Shown: one piece after another, positions 8,342-16,673 of the stretch | Position numbering within the stretch: position 1 is the first letter of the stretch | Layout of the letters: every line of letters begins with the position of its first letter | NCBI GenBank assembly: GCA_937923145.1 | Contig: CALAJT010000012.1 | Coordinates: 1-62,559 of the forward strand | Length of the DNA: 62,559 nucleotides | Origin: an uncultured Rubritalea sp. | GTDB lineage: Bacteria; Verrucomicrobiota; Verrucomicrobiia; Verrucomicrobiales; Akkermansiaceae | Reading direction: 5' to 3' | Position numbers and translations under genes: made by a program | The notes under the pieces: generated by a model | Told to the model about the DNA's origin: nothing | What the model saw: the letters and a program-made list of their open reading frames with translations, nothing else | Database searches by the model: none

Positions 8342-9103
8342 ATGAAATCTAAACTTCATTACCTATTCTTAGCATTAGCGGTAGGTACTATCATTATGCT
8401 CTTCAAATCACGCACTAGCGAAGAACTCGTCACCGAGTCCACACCTGTTTCAACACTTAATTTCGATACGGAAGTCGCCAAGACCCCTTTCGAAACGGCT
8501 ACGTTTGGGATGGGATGATTTTGGGGTCCTGACTCCCAGTTTGGGAGTATAGAAGGTGTATTAAGAACTCGCGTAGGATATTGCGGTGGGAATAAAGAAA
8601 AGCCGAATTACTACAGCATGGGCGACCATACAGAAGCCATCTCTATAGATTATGATCCTAGTGTGATCAGTTATTCGGAGCTACTAGGATATTTCTGGAA
8701 AGGTCATCGCTGCCAGTATAATAATTCTAGAACTCAGTATATGAATGCGGTCTTCTATAGAAGTGAGGAGCAGCAGAGGTTAGCAGATACAGCTCTGAAA
8801 ATTAGAGCCGCTAGCCTGGGTATAAATCCTGAAGATGTAGCGACTAAAATTCTGCCTGTGAAGACATTCACCTACGCAGAAAAGTATCACCAGAAATATG
8901 CGATCCGTGGAGATATGAGAGCAAGGCTAGATGAAATCTATTCAGATTCTAAGGCGTTAGCTGATTCGACTGTTGCGACTAGACTGAATGCCTATCTAGG
9001 CAGAGGTGCTGACCAGAATCGATCTGAGTTTCTAGAAGAGCTTAGTGAGTATGGATTGCCTGAGGCCATTGAAAAAGAGGTCAGAGCGCAAGTAAGTCGT
9101 TAG
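8342..9103 (+). CDS. msrA: Peptide methionine sulfoxide reductase MsrA, predicted selenoprotein (in-frame TGA at residue 59)
   Basis: Reading through one TGA gives 253 residues. An N-terminal hydrophobic segment (about 5-22, signal or anchor) is followed by FGMG-U-FWGPDSQFG, where U is the TGA at 8516-8518. It sits exactly where MsrA enzymes carry the catalytic cysteine of GCFWG. Everything around it is intact MsrA: RTRVGYCGG (Cys81), GDHTEAISIDYDP, FWKGHRC (Cys124) and YAEKYHQKYAI. The enzyme reduces methionine-S-sulfoxide in proteins. Selenocysteine usually raises its turnover, with Cys81 or Cys124 as possible resolving thiols. A hairpin right after the TGA fits a bacterial SECIS. A standard gene caller would start at 8618 and lose the active site. 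The alternative is a Cys-to-stop pseudogene or a sequencing error, less likely given the hairpin. No sel genes are in the window. Confidence 0.85.
8516..8556 (+). promoter_or_regulatory. UGA (Sec) codon with putative bacterial SECIS hairpin
   Basis: The TGA is at 8516-8518. A perfect 7-bp stem pairs 8532-8538 (ACTCCCA) with 8542-8548 (TGGGAGT), closing a GTT loop. The loop G8539-U8540 lies 21-22 nt after the TGA, within the spacing reported for bacterial SECIS elements, whose apical loop normally carries a conserved G followed by U. A weaker lower stem can form between CCT 8528-8530 and AGG 8554-8556. The hairpin lies inside the coding sequence, as expected for bacteria. SelB binding is inference. 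Confidence 0.75.
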
Positions 9104-9142
9104 ATTCTCAATATGTGTTATATGTAATGGTAATATTTTCCA

Positions 9143-9388
9143 CTGTGCCTTCGGCACAGGCTGGGTTTGAATAATTATTCCATGGGATGAATCCCATGGC
9201 TGTGAAACCTTGCTGCCTGCAGCAGCTAAAATCCTATATAAGTTAGCGGCTACTAGTGTGTAGGTGAAAAATCCCAGATGATATCAGGTTACCTATTAGG
9301 GTGAATTTCCTTAAGGGAAATAGGTTTCAAAGCCTATGACTTTAGTCATAGGTATACGTGTTTTATAAAGCCCGTGCTGGAGGCACGG
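9143..9388. repeat. Cluster of six short perfect hairpins between genes
   Basis: This non-coding stretch holds six inverted repeats with different stems: CTGTGCC/GGCACAG (9143-9159), CCATGGGA/TCCCATGG (9180-9199), GCTGC/GCAGC (9212-9226), ATTTCC/GGAAAT (9305-9321), CCTATGAC/GTCATAGG (9333-9352) and CCGTGC/GCACGG (9372-9388). Short shared phrases such as GGTTT and GAAACC lie between them. The hairpins have no common stem, so this is not a simple terminator. It resembles a REP-like or folded-RNA cassette. Function unknown. Confidence 0.6.
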
Positions 9389-9400
9389 TGGAGATAAGAA

Positions 9401-9916
9401 CTAAGCAGGATTTTTGGAAGAACCAAACATTTCACAGATAGCTTTCATTTCGCCTGCTTTGAAATCATAACTAGGTATCCAGATGTATTCCTTTTTGGTC
9501 TGATAAATAAGCAATCCTTTAGGTGTTTTAGCTACTTCATAAAATGTAGACCATGGGACATCTGCCTTGCCTGCTTTACCGGACATCTTGATGCCTTTGG
9601 CTGAAAATTCGTAGCGGATTTTGCTTTCGTAGGCTCTGTGCTTGCGGAATTTACGCTCAGCAAACATTTGCCAAATCATGGGGCGGATCAGACCTACCGA
9701 TCCGAGCAGAATAAATGCGACTGATATGAAGTCCGGAAGTTTATTACCTTTACCAGAATATTTGATAGCTATGAATGTGCCCAGTATAACAAGGGCAATG
9801 CAGACAAATGACCTTGCGATTAACCACCATTTCCAACGATGACGAATGTGCTGACGGAACGCCCCGTGATGGGATCTTCCGTCGAACATAGAATTGATGA
9901 TGGTGGATTTCTCCAT
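9401..9916 (-). CDS. YcxB-like membrane protein
   Basis: A 171-residue protein with a basic N-terminus (residues 1-30), two adjacent hydrophobic helices (about 31-50 and 60-78) and a C-terminal soluble domain. The ending V-P-W-S-x-F-Y-E-V-x-x-T-x-x-G-L-L-I-Y is typical of the YcxB-like C-terminal domain (PH-like fold). The role of this family is not known. It stands alone on the minus strand between the hairpin cluster and a short repeat-containing gap. Confidence 0.65.
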   Translation of the reverse strand: MEKSTIINSMFDGRSHHGAFRQHIRHRWKWWLIARSFVCIALVILGTFIAIKYSGKGNKLPDFISVAFILLGSVGLIRPMIWQMFAERKFRKHRAYESKIRYEFSAKGIKMSGKAGKADVPWSTFYEVAKTPKGLLIYQTKKEYIWIPSYDFKAGEMKAICEMFGSSKNPA

Positions 9917-9942
9917 ATAGTTAATCAGCTTTTGGTAGTGAA

Positions 9943-9972
9943 GCTACTGCTACTGCTACTGCTGCTGCTGCT
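9943..9972. repeat. Short triplet repeat (GCT ACT)n then (GCT)n
   Basis: Three GCTACT units run into four GCT units within the 263-bp gap between the YcxB-like and glutaredoxin genes. Apart from this and a small inverted repeat around 10050 (ACCAC GAG TGGT), I see nothing else in the gap. The minus strand is open over the repeat in an Ala/Val-rich frame, but without a good start. Confidence 0.5.
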
Positions 9973-10179
9973 TCTGGTCTGATTGGGTGATGTTGAGTAT
10001 CCAATTTAAGCCTTGGTGAGAGAGGATATGAATATTCTTCTCTATACCACGAGTGGTAGGATATTCATGGTGAAAATGAAACCAATAAATTAATTCCTGC
10101 GAATTTTATTAGCTAGAGGAAACGTCGTTAATTGATGGTAATAAAAGCAACAGTTTTAGAAGGACAAGTAATAGTTTCT

Positions 10180-10551
10180 TTAGTCTATAAACTTAATTGT
10201 TGCAGCCTTGGATGGGTTTTCACCACGAGCCATTGCCTCATGCTCCGCATCGGTGCAAGCACTATCTGTAGGTGCATCCGCATCGGCATTAACTGCTTTA
10301 ACTACTCCATTTTCAAGCATCCATTGCTCTACTTCGTCGCCAGAAACATCTGCTAACATGGTGCCATTTACCTCTACACATGGGCTAAGTGGCTGTCCGC
10401 TTTTCTGCTCCATTTCCCAGCGGAACGCAGGATTTTTAATAATGTCCTTTTCTTCAAATGGAAGGTCGTATTTGCGCATGATAGCTCTGACGCCTTCGCT
10501 CCATCCACAAAATGTCTTTAAATAGGTAGTAATCTTAGTTTGTTCGCTCAT
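10180..10551 (-). CDS. Glutaredoxin-like protein with CGWS active site
   Basis: A 123-residue cytosolic protein. Residues 1 to about 85 are a glutaredoxin fold: TYLKTFCGWSEG holds the active site CGWS (15-18), followed by the cis-Pro region QPLSPCVEVNG and then a GDEVEQW helix. The second cysteine of the classical CPYC is replaced by Ser, so it would work by a monothiol mechanism. An extra cysteine sits just after the cis-Pro (about 58). The C-terminal 35 residues form an acidic, Ala-rich tail. Monothiol enzymes serve in Fe-S handling or deglutathionylation; which applies here is open. It lies 186 bp from rplS, divergently. Confidence 0.8.
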   Translation of the reverse strand: MSEQTKITTYLKTFCGWSEGVRAIMRKYDLPFEEKDIIKNPAFRWEMEQKSGQPLSPCVEVNGTMLADVSGDEVEQWMLENGVVKAVNADADAPTDSACTDAEHEAMARGENPSKAATIKFID

Positions 10552-10736
10552 AATGTATTAATTTGTTAAAAAGAATGTACTCGGAACAGGGTAAAAGCAA
10601 CCTTGAAGCAATTCTGGAGTAAAAAATTTCAATTTTATTAAAAAACAGTTTGCAATTCATCCTGTATACGATTAGCACTTCGCCCCACATCGCACCCAAT
10701 TGGTGCTTTAATCAATTTTTAACACAATTTAATCCG

Positions 10737-11081
10737 ATGAACATCATCAACAAAATCGAGCAAGAGCAACTTAAAGACGACGTAACAGACTTCAATGTAG
10801 GCGACACTGTAAAAGTGCACACACGCGTTGTTGAAGGTGGTAAAGAGCGTATCCAGCTTTTCCAAGGTCTCTGTATCGCTCGTAAAGGATCAGGCGTAAA
10901 TAAGGCATTCACTGTCCGTAAGATTTCTTACGGTGAAGGTGTAGAGCGTGTTTTCCCAGTTCACACACCACGTATCGCTAAGATCGAAGTAGTAGCTCGC
11001 GGCAAAGTCCGTCGCGCCAAGCTTAACTACCTTCGCGAGCGTGTTGGTAAGAGCGCACTTAAGGTAAAAGCAGCAGGTTAA
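10737..11081 (+). CDS. rplS: 50S ribosomal protein L19
   Basis: A 114-residue ribosomal protein matching L19 throughout: [55 protein letters not shown] and the basic C-terminus [17 protein letters not shown]. The start is set at the ATG at 10737, where L19 homology begins, although the frame is open to 10650. The upstream 29 codons are not L19-like and probably belong to the leader, which contains a small AGCAC/GTGCT inverted repeat. It sits at the interface of the two subunits near the 30S contact. It appears monocistronic, with a strong terminator after it. Confidence 0.97.
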   Translation: MNIINKIEQEQLKDDVTDFNVGDTVKVHTRVVEGGKERIQLFQGLCIARKGSGVNKAFTVRKISYGEGVERVFPVHTPRIAKIEVVARGKVRRAKLNYLRERVGKSALKVKAAG

Positions 11082-11151
11082 TCAGCTTGTTTGCAAGAAC
11101 TGTAAAATTTGGCAGTATAGTAATAAGTTTTTTATTCATAGTTTAACTAGA

Positions 11152-11185
11152 AAATCGGCATGTGCTTTGGCACATGCCGATTTTT
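11152..11185 (+). terminator. Rho-independent terminator of rplS
   Basis: A 10-bp perfect stem CGGCATGTGC (11156-11165)/GCACATGCCG (11170-11179) with loop TTTG, followed by ATTTTT. The A-run in front also lets it work in the opposite direction. It lies 75 bp after the rplS stop. Confidence 0.9.
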
Positions 11186-11241
11186 CATTATGCTGGCGGA
11201 GCTCTTAATGAGATTGATATTATTAAGTTACAATACTATAG

Positions 11242-11606
11242 AGAATCATTAATAGCTACAAAGACAATAAAAAAGAAGGACAAGTCGATGGAGAAAATAC
11301 CCGCTCCTCCGATGATGTGCTGGAAAGAATGCTTGGGCAGCTGGGGCGCGTTTCACAAAGCTGCCGAGAAGTCAGTTGGCAGGAAGCTCAAGAAAGTTAC
11401 TGTGAAGTTCTCACTTCTTTAACAGAAGAATACAAGCCAACTAAAGATTCTGTCCATATAAATACTAAACCTAAGGATCTTACTGGATTCACATTGATGA
11501 TGAACATACTCTTATCCAGATAGCGGAGATTTCAGATCCTGAATTGCAGATATCTTTTGTTTCGAGAGTTGATATTATAATTTTTAATCATGTTTTTAAT
11601 CGCTGA
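11242..11606 (+). pseudogene. Frameshifted remnant of an unidentified gene
   Basis: The frame from 11242 reads as natural-looking protein (EGQVDGENTRSSDD, then VLERMLGQLGRVSQ and SYCEVLTSLTEEYKPTKD) to about 11488. There it meets poor sequence, while another frame continues convincingly (HIDDEHTLIQIAEISDPELQ, then SFVSRVDIIIFNHVFNR) to a TGA at 11604. A single frameshift near 11489 would join the two. No start is visible upstream, so the 5' part is missing as well. Family not recognised. Confidence 0.45.
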
Positions 11607-11793
11607 AATTATATTAGAGTTCGTCCTGACCCCTAGGTTTATGATCTGTTCTGCTGTGGGCTTTGTGCTTTTTCTTATTTTATCAAGTCTGTTGCCTGAA
11701 GGCGTTTAGGGTTCTGGTATTAGTGTTTTTGTGGGACTAGCTTGTATGACAGTAGGTACAATTTGGGAGTTTAGGTCTAATTCAGATTCTTAA
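11590..11793 (+). pseudogene. Small membrane protein gene interrupted by an amber codon
   Basis: The ATG at 11590 opens a 68-codon frame with two hydrophobic segments and one in-frame TAG at 11707-11709 (codon 40). Sequence of the same character continues after it (GSGISVFVGLACMTVGTIWEF). A TGG-to-TAG change would explain it. The start overlaps the end of the preceding remnant as in an operon. Family not recognised, and translation of the 39-residue first part is possible. Confidence 0.4.
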
Positions 11794-11855
11794 TTTGTAA
11801 TTCTTAGCTTCCGCAATTGCCGTCACAGTGGTGATGTGGTAACTGTCTATTGCCC

Positions 11856-12710
11856 ATGGTTATTCCCAAGTTCATTTGTATTCCGCTACTGATCCTCGTT
11901 CCGTTGATCATCTTGTTTTCTGAGTCGAAGGAAGAGGATTTTACGGTGCCTCCGAGTGATGAAGAAGTAGCGCAGAAAGTAGAGTCTTGGAAGGCAACTA
12001 GACCATCTTTAAAAGAGGTAGAGCTGGTTAGCCTAGTGAAAGATAAAGACCCTAGTGAAGAGGAAAAAAAGTCTGAGGGTTCTAAGCCAGAAAAAGAAGT
12101 TATCGTTAACGATGCTCTAAAGGGCATAGATCTCGATGTCTCGCCCGGTCTGAATCATTTCCAAGGAATGAAGGCAGAACGATTAAAGGGTATAGCAAAG
12201 CAGCTAGATCCAGATTTATATCCTGAGCTCGTATATCTCGCGAATGAGAGGATCTTGGATTCTGCGCCTGATTCATCTGTCGGTGACCGCCATGACGCTG
12301 GTGAGTATCTGCGTCAGAATGGCAGACCTTTATGGAATCCTGAGGCGTCGACTCGTATGCCAGTGAAGGTGAATCTTAATGTAGAAGCATCACACTATGA
12401 GAAGGCAAAGGTGTTTAGCCCTACGCTAGAGTCTGCTATATTTTTCGGATCTGGTGGGACAGTCGAAGCGACTGTAATAGTTACAAAAGTTGAGAAAGCA
12501 CAGAATTCGATCAGCCTGACAGGCAAGAACTCTACCGACGAAGTCGCGGTAGTATCTATCTCTGATACGGAGAAAATGGTCGTAAATGCAATCCAACAAG
12601 TGGTCACTCAGACGGTGAAAGATAATAAATTACCGATCCTACATACCGATAAAATTCACTACACTTACTACACTCGTCTGACCTGGCTCAAACTGGCAAA
12701 ATCTCTTTAA
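11856..12710 (+). CDS. Unrecognised protein with N-terminal membrane segment
   Basis: A 284-residue protein starting at the ATG at 11856; an upstream TTG at 11850 adds only two residues. A hydrophobic stretch (about residues 3-20) could be a signal or anchor. A charged, Lys/Glu/Ser-rich linker (about 25-95) follows, then a folded-looking domain. The C-terminal half is rich in Val/Thr/Ser beta-type sequence (VEATVIVTKVEKAQNSISLT). No enzyme motif is visible. It lies 17 bp before the M16 peptidase gene in the same direction, so it may be an envelope partner of the peptidase (inference). Confidence 0.65.
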   Translation: MVIPKFICIPLLILVPLIILFSESKEEDFTVPPSDEEVAQKVESWKATRPSLKEVELVSLVKDKDPSEEEKKSEGSKPEKEVIVNDALKGIDLDVSPGLNHFQGMKAERLKGIAKQLDPDLYPELVYLANERILDSAPDSSVGDRHDAGEYLRQNGRPLWNPEASTRMPVKVNLNVEASHYEKAKVFSPTLESAIFFGSGGTVEATVIVTKVEKAQNSISLTGKNSTDEVAVVSISDTEKMVVNAIQQVVTQTVKDNKLPILHTDKIHYTYYTRLTWLKLAKSL

Positions 12711-12727
12711 AATCTCTCTAAAAATAT

Positions 12728-15247
12728 ATGGAATTTCCTTCTACTCAAGCGACACTACACACTCTGCCCAATGGGCTAAAAGTAATCCTAGACCCTGACC
12801 TTTCAGGCAATGCAGCTCCTGTGATTTCTACACAGATATGGGTCGAGACTGGCAGCATACACGAGGGTGAATACATGGGGGCAGGACTCTCTCACCTGCT
12901 AGAGCATATGGTTTTTAAAGGGACGAAATCTTTCAGTGGTGAAGAGCTTTCTCAGACTGTCCAAGCAGCTGGTGGTCAATGGAATGCTTACACTACATTT
13001 GACCGCACAGTTTACTATATCGATGGTCCAGCGGAGAGTGCAGAGACATTTCTAAAAGCTCTGACTGAAATGGTATTTCACCCTACATTTCCCCAAGATG
13101 AGTATGAGAAAGAGAAGGATGTGATCCGCCGAGAGATAGATATGGGGCTGGATGATCCAGATGGTCGCTCTAGTAGGTTACTCTTCTCTACAGCTCTTGC
13201 TAATGATGGTCGTAGTCAGCCTGTGATCGGGCATTTGGAGTTATTTAATCTAGTGACTCATGAGATTATGACAGGCTATCACTCTAGTCGCTACACCACA
13301 GAAAATGCCTTCGTTTCTATCTCAGGAGATTTTCAAAAGGGCGAAATGTTAGAGATTTTGAAAAATCTAACAGCTGAGGTTCCTAGAAGTTTTCTAAAGC
13401 CAGTGAGCCCGAGCTATGAGTCTACTCAGCTTGGTAAGCGAGTGGCTGCAGAGAATTTTGCGGTTCCCGTTACTAAGCTGAATATGGCTTGGCAGACAGT
13501 CGGTCTAGATCATGCTGATAGTGCCGTGCTCGACTTGCTTTCTACGATTTTAGGTGGCGGTAGGTCGTCACGACTTTACCAGAGCATCCGCGAGAAGCAA
13601 AACCTCTGCCTACACATCGGCTCGTGGAGCTGGGTGACGCAGTTGTCTCCTGGACTCTTCTCTATCAGTGCTGAGGTGGAAACAGATAAGGTGGACGCCC
13701 TAATCCTAGCTATCCATCAAGAAATAGAAAATCTCACTCATGTGCAGCTGGATGCAGAGTTAGCAAAGGCAAAACGTCAGTGTCTCTCATCGCAGTTTAA
13801 GACTTTAACGACTGCTTCTGGAAGAGCATCTGATTTGGCTTCAAATTTCCACGAGAGCAGGAACTTGAATTTTACTGCTGACTACCTGAAGACTATAAAT
13901 CAGATAAACGAGTCAGATATACGCAGAGTTTGTGCTGAATACTTACTCGGTGATGACAAGTTAACTATCACGACTCTAAATCCCGAAACTACAGAAAAAA
14001 TAGAAGCTCCGAATATTCTGTCAGCGAAGCAGAGAGACATAAGTACTGCCACACTGAGTAATGGTCTTACTCTCTTGCTCTGCCCAGACCATCGCACACC
14101 AACAGTTTCAATACGTTCAGCGATCCGTGCTGGTCTGCCTAGCGAGACAGTTGGCACAGCTGGCGTTTCTACCTTGCTTTCTACTCTACTTTCTAAAGGG
14201 ACGACTCAGCGATCAGGTGAGGAAATGGCGACGACTCTAGAATCTCTAGGGGCTGGTATTTCAGCCACGGGAGGTAATAATACCTCACTGGTGTCAGCAA
14301 GTTGTTTGACGCCTGATTTGGAAACAGTGCTAGATTTATTTACCGAGACTTTCACTTCGCCTGCACTACATCAGGAAAATATAGAACACGAAAAGCAAGT
14401 GCAGCGCACTGCCTTGTTAGAGCAAGATGAAGACCCTGTGAGTTTAGCATTTAGATCTCTAAAGGAATCGCTTTTCAGTAATCAAGGATATGGAATTAAT
14501 AGTGTGGGCAATGAAAAATCGCTAGATGAGATGAGCCGCCTCGGGCTTCATGCTCACCATTCACTTTACTACAATAGCGCTAATAGTGCTGTAGCGATCT
14601 TCGGTGATATTGACTCTGACAAGATCACAGAATTAGCAGAAAAGCACCTCAGCAAAATCCCTACTGGTGAGCGTTATGATTACCCAGAACAGGAATTTAA
14701 CCAAGGGGAGGAGATCAATCTCAATCTAGATAAACAGCAAGCTATCATTACACTCGGCTACCAAGGAGCACAAGTCGGGAATGAGTATCAATACTCTCTA
14801 GATCTCCTCCACGCATGGTGTGCGGATATGGCTGGACCTCTATTTACACGGATTCGTGAGGAACTAGGGCTAGCCTATTTCTGCTCTGCTACTCAGTTTC
14901 ACGGGGCAAATTCTGGCTTCTTCGGTTTTTTTCTAGGCACTTCTCCAGACCAGTTAGACTTAGCTCAAAAAGAACTCGGTAATACCATTGATGACATTGT
15001 CACAAAGGGTATCGACACAAAAACACTAGAGAGTGTTAAGACGTCTTGGTTAGCGAAACAGGCACTAACGAATCAGAGTAATGCAGCCATGGCTCAACTC
15101 TGCGCTATCGATACTGTGCTAGACCTCTCACCAGTGAATCACCGTCTAACAGCTGAGAAAATCAAACAGGTAACTACAAGTGATATCAAGCAAGCGGCAG
15201 AACATTTCTTCTCCGCTAAGCCGACGACAGTAATCGTAAAACCATAA
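12728..15247 (+). CDS. M16 family zinc metallopeptidase, two fused M16 units
   Basis: An 839-residue protein made of two M16 halves. The first half has the inverted zinc motif H56-L-L-E59-H60 within GLSHLLEHMVFKGT, plus the distal zinc ligand Glu136 in DVIRREIDM, exactly 76 residues after the second His. The second half (from about 430) has the same fold pattern, GVSTLLSTLLSKGT, but lacks HxxEH, as usual for the non-catalytic half. In many bacteria these halves are separate alpha and beta genes. There is no obvious signal peptide, so it may be cytosolic or exported by another route. It degrades peptides or processes precursors; the substrate is unknown. The ATG at 12728 follows an A/T-rich leader. 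Confidence 0.92.
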   Translation: MEFPSTQATLHTLPNGLKVILDPDLSGNAAPVISTQIWVETGSIHEGEYMGAGLSHLLEHMVFKGTKSFSGEELSQTVQAAGGQWNAYTTFDRTVYYIDGPAESAETFLKALTEMVFHPTFPQDEYEKEKDVIRREIDMGLDDPDGRSSRLLFSTALANDGRSQPVIGHLELFNLVTHEIMTGYHSSRYTTENAFVSISGDFQKGEMLEILKNLTAEVPRSFLKPVSPSYESTQLGKRVAAENFAVPVTKLNMAWQTVGLDHADSAVLDLLSTILGGGRSSRLYQSIREKQNLCLHIGSWSWVTQLSPGLFSISAEVETDKVDALILAIHQEIENLTHVQLDAELAKAKRQCLSSQFKTLTTASGRASDLASNFHESRNLNFTADYLKTINQINESDIRRVCAEYLLGDDKLTITTLNPETTEKIEAPNILSAKQRDISTATLSNGLTLLLCPDHRTPTVSIRSAIRAGLPSETVGTAGVSTLLSTLLSKGTTQRSGEEMATTLESLGAGISATGGNNTSLVSASCLTPDLETVLDLFTETFTSPALHQENIEHEKQVQRTALLEQDEDPVSLAFRSLKESLFSNQGYGINSVGNEKSLDEMSRLGLHAHHSLYYNSANSAVAIFGDIDSDKITELAEKHLSKIPTGERYDYPEQEFNQGEEINLNLDKQQAIITLGYQGAQVGNEYQYSLDLLHAWCADMAGPLFTRIREELGLAYFCSATQFHGANSGFFGFFLGTSPDQLDLAQKELGNTIDDIVTKGIDTKTLESVKTSWLAKQALTNQSNAAMAQLCAIDTVLDLSPVNHRLTAEKIKQVTTSDIKQAAEHFFSAKPTTVIVKP

Positions 15248-15315
15248 GTCACACAGAACAAGTCAAAGAGTTCGATTTATGATTGAATACCCTGAGATAT
15301 GGCATAAGGCAGGGC

Positions 15316-16602
15316 ATGACTGATAATTCATGGCATGCAGACATTTCCTACTTCTATTTTAGCAAAATAGCAGAACTGAATTTATGGCAACAGCTATTGG
15401 TCTCTGGGACGCTATTTATCATCTATTTATTAGTAGCTGCATTTGCTTATATTCTAGTTAAAAAAGTAGTCTTTAGCGTTTTTACTAAAATTGCAAAAAT
15501 GACTGAAAATAGCTGGGACGATGAGTTAATCACCAGCAGAATCTTCCGCAGAATATCACTACTAGTGCCTGTAGCTATTATCTGGCACGCGATTCCATTT
15601 TGCTTTCAAGCAGAAGGCATGGAGAATGTGAACTCTATTGGTAGCATCATACGGGTGATTAGTGAGGTATTGCTTGTTGCATTTATATTATTATCACTTA
15701 GTTCAGTTCTGAATGTTTTAGAACGAATCTATGGTCGCTATGAAGTATCTAAGGAATTACCGATTAAGAGCTTCGTTCAGGTGCTTAAGATCATTCTAAC
15801 TCTTGTAGGAACTATTTTCGTAATTTCTACTATAGTAGGAAAATCACCTGTGCTGATCTTCTCTGGTCTAGGCGCTATGACTGCGGTCTTGATGCTGATT
15901 TTCAAAGATTCATTACTGGGGTTAGTGGCTGGTGTGCAGCTCTCTGCGAACCGTATGGTTGCCAGAGGCGACTGGATAGAAATGCCGAAGTTTGGTGCAG
16001 ATGGCGAAGTCTTAGAAGTAGCCCTTACTACAGTGAAGGTTCGTAACTGGGACAAAACAATCACCACGATTCCTACCTACGCTCTCATTTCAGACAGCTT
16101 TAAAAACTGGAGAGGAATGAGTAACAGTGGAGTGAGACGTATTAAGCGTTCTATCAATCTAGACATCAACAGCGTTAAGTTTCTGGATGAAAAACTACTG
16201 AATAGACTAAAAAATGTATCCTTACTAGAGCCTCATTTTGAACGTAAAGAAAAAGAGATAGCGGACTGGAACAGCAAGCTTGGAGCTAAAGCAGACGACT
16301 TCGTCAATGCGCGAGCGATGACCAATGTAGGAACATTCCGAGCGTATATCAATGAGTATATGAAGAACCATCCTAAGATCTCAGATGATAATACATTACT
16401 CATAAGACAACTCCAGCCTACTCAGTTTGGCTTGCCGATAGAGGTTTATGTTTTCAGTGATGAAAATGGCTGGGTCACCTATGAGGGAATCCAATCAGAT
16501 ATTTTCGACCACCTATTTTCAGTGTTAAAAGAGTTTGAACTCAGAGCTTTCCAGAGCCCTTCGGGATTAGATTTTGCTCAAATGAATAGTTCCACCAAGT
16601 AA
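15316..16602 (+). CDS. MscS-family mechanosensitive channel (YbdG/MscM-like)
   Basis: A 428-residue membrane protein. The ATG at 15316 is preferred over the TTG at 15283, whose extra residues are not conserved-looking. About five hydrophobic segments precede the MscS core: the pore helix GLGAMTAVLMLIFKDSLLGLV, then the beta domain GDWIEMPKFGADGEVLEVALTT and VRNWDKTITTIPTYALIS. The insertion after NWRGMSNSGVRRIKRSINLD and the overall length match the YbdG subgroup. It releases solutes under membrane tension. It ends at a long bidirectional terminator. Confidence 0.9.
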   Translation: MTDNSWHADISYFYFSKIAELNLWQQLLVSGTLFIIYLLVAAFAYILVKKVVFSVFTKIAKMTENSWDDELITSRIFRRISLLVPVAIIWHAIPFCFQAEGMENVNSIGSIIRVISEVLLVAFILLSLSSVLNVLERIYGRYEVSKELPIKSFVQVLKIILTLVGTIFVISTIVGKSPVLIFSGLGAMTAVLMLIFKDSLLGLVAGVQLSANRMVARGDWIEMPKFGADGEVLEVALTTVKVRNWDKTITTIPTYALISDSFKNWRGMSNSGVRRIKRSINLDINSVKFLDEKLLNRLKNVSLLEPHFERKEKEIADWNSKLGAKADDFVNARAMTNVGTFRAYINEYMKNHPKISDDNTLLIRQLQPTQFGLPIEVYVFSDENGWVTYEGIQSDIFDHLFSVLKEFELRAFQSPSGLDFAQMNSSTK

Positions 16603-16605
16603 CTA

Positions 16606-16640
16606 ATTACGCCAATACCCACATCGGGTATTGGCGTAAT
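16606..16640. terminator. Bidirectional terminator between convergent genes
   Basis: A perfect 15-bp stem, ATTACGCCAATACCC (16606-16620) with its complement at 16626-16640, loop ACATC. It sits between the MscS gene and the convergent oxidoreductase gene and can serve both. No long T-run follows directly. Confidence 0.8.
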
Positions 16641-16673
16641 GTTAAAAATTATTCTTTCTTAACCGCTAAGGGA

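Noticed and set aside
8618..9103. MsrA starting at the ATG at 8618 as a complete gene
   Set aside because: It would lack the catalytic motif and about 90 conserved or leader residues. The same frame continues upstream through a single TGA at the active-site position.
11162..11422. Open frame beginning inside the rplS terminator
   Set aside because: Starts within the terminator stem-loop, and another frame over the same bases reads more like protein; treated as chance.
11707..11709. TAG as a pyrrolysine codon
   Set aside because: The gene is a tiny unknown membrane protein beside another decayed gene, and nothing else suggests pyrrolysine use; a nonsense mutation is simpler.
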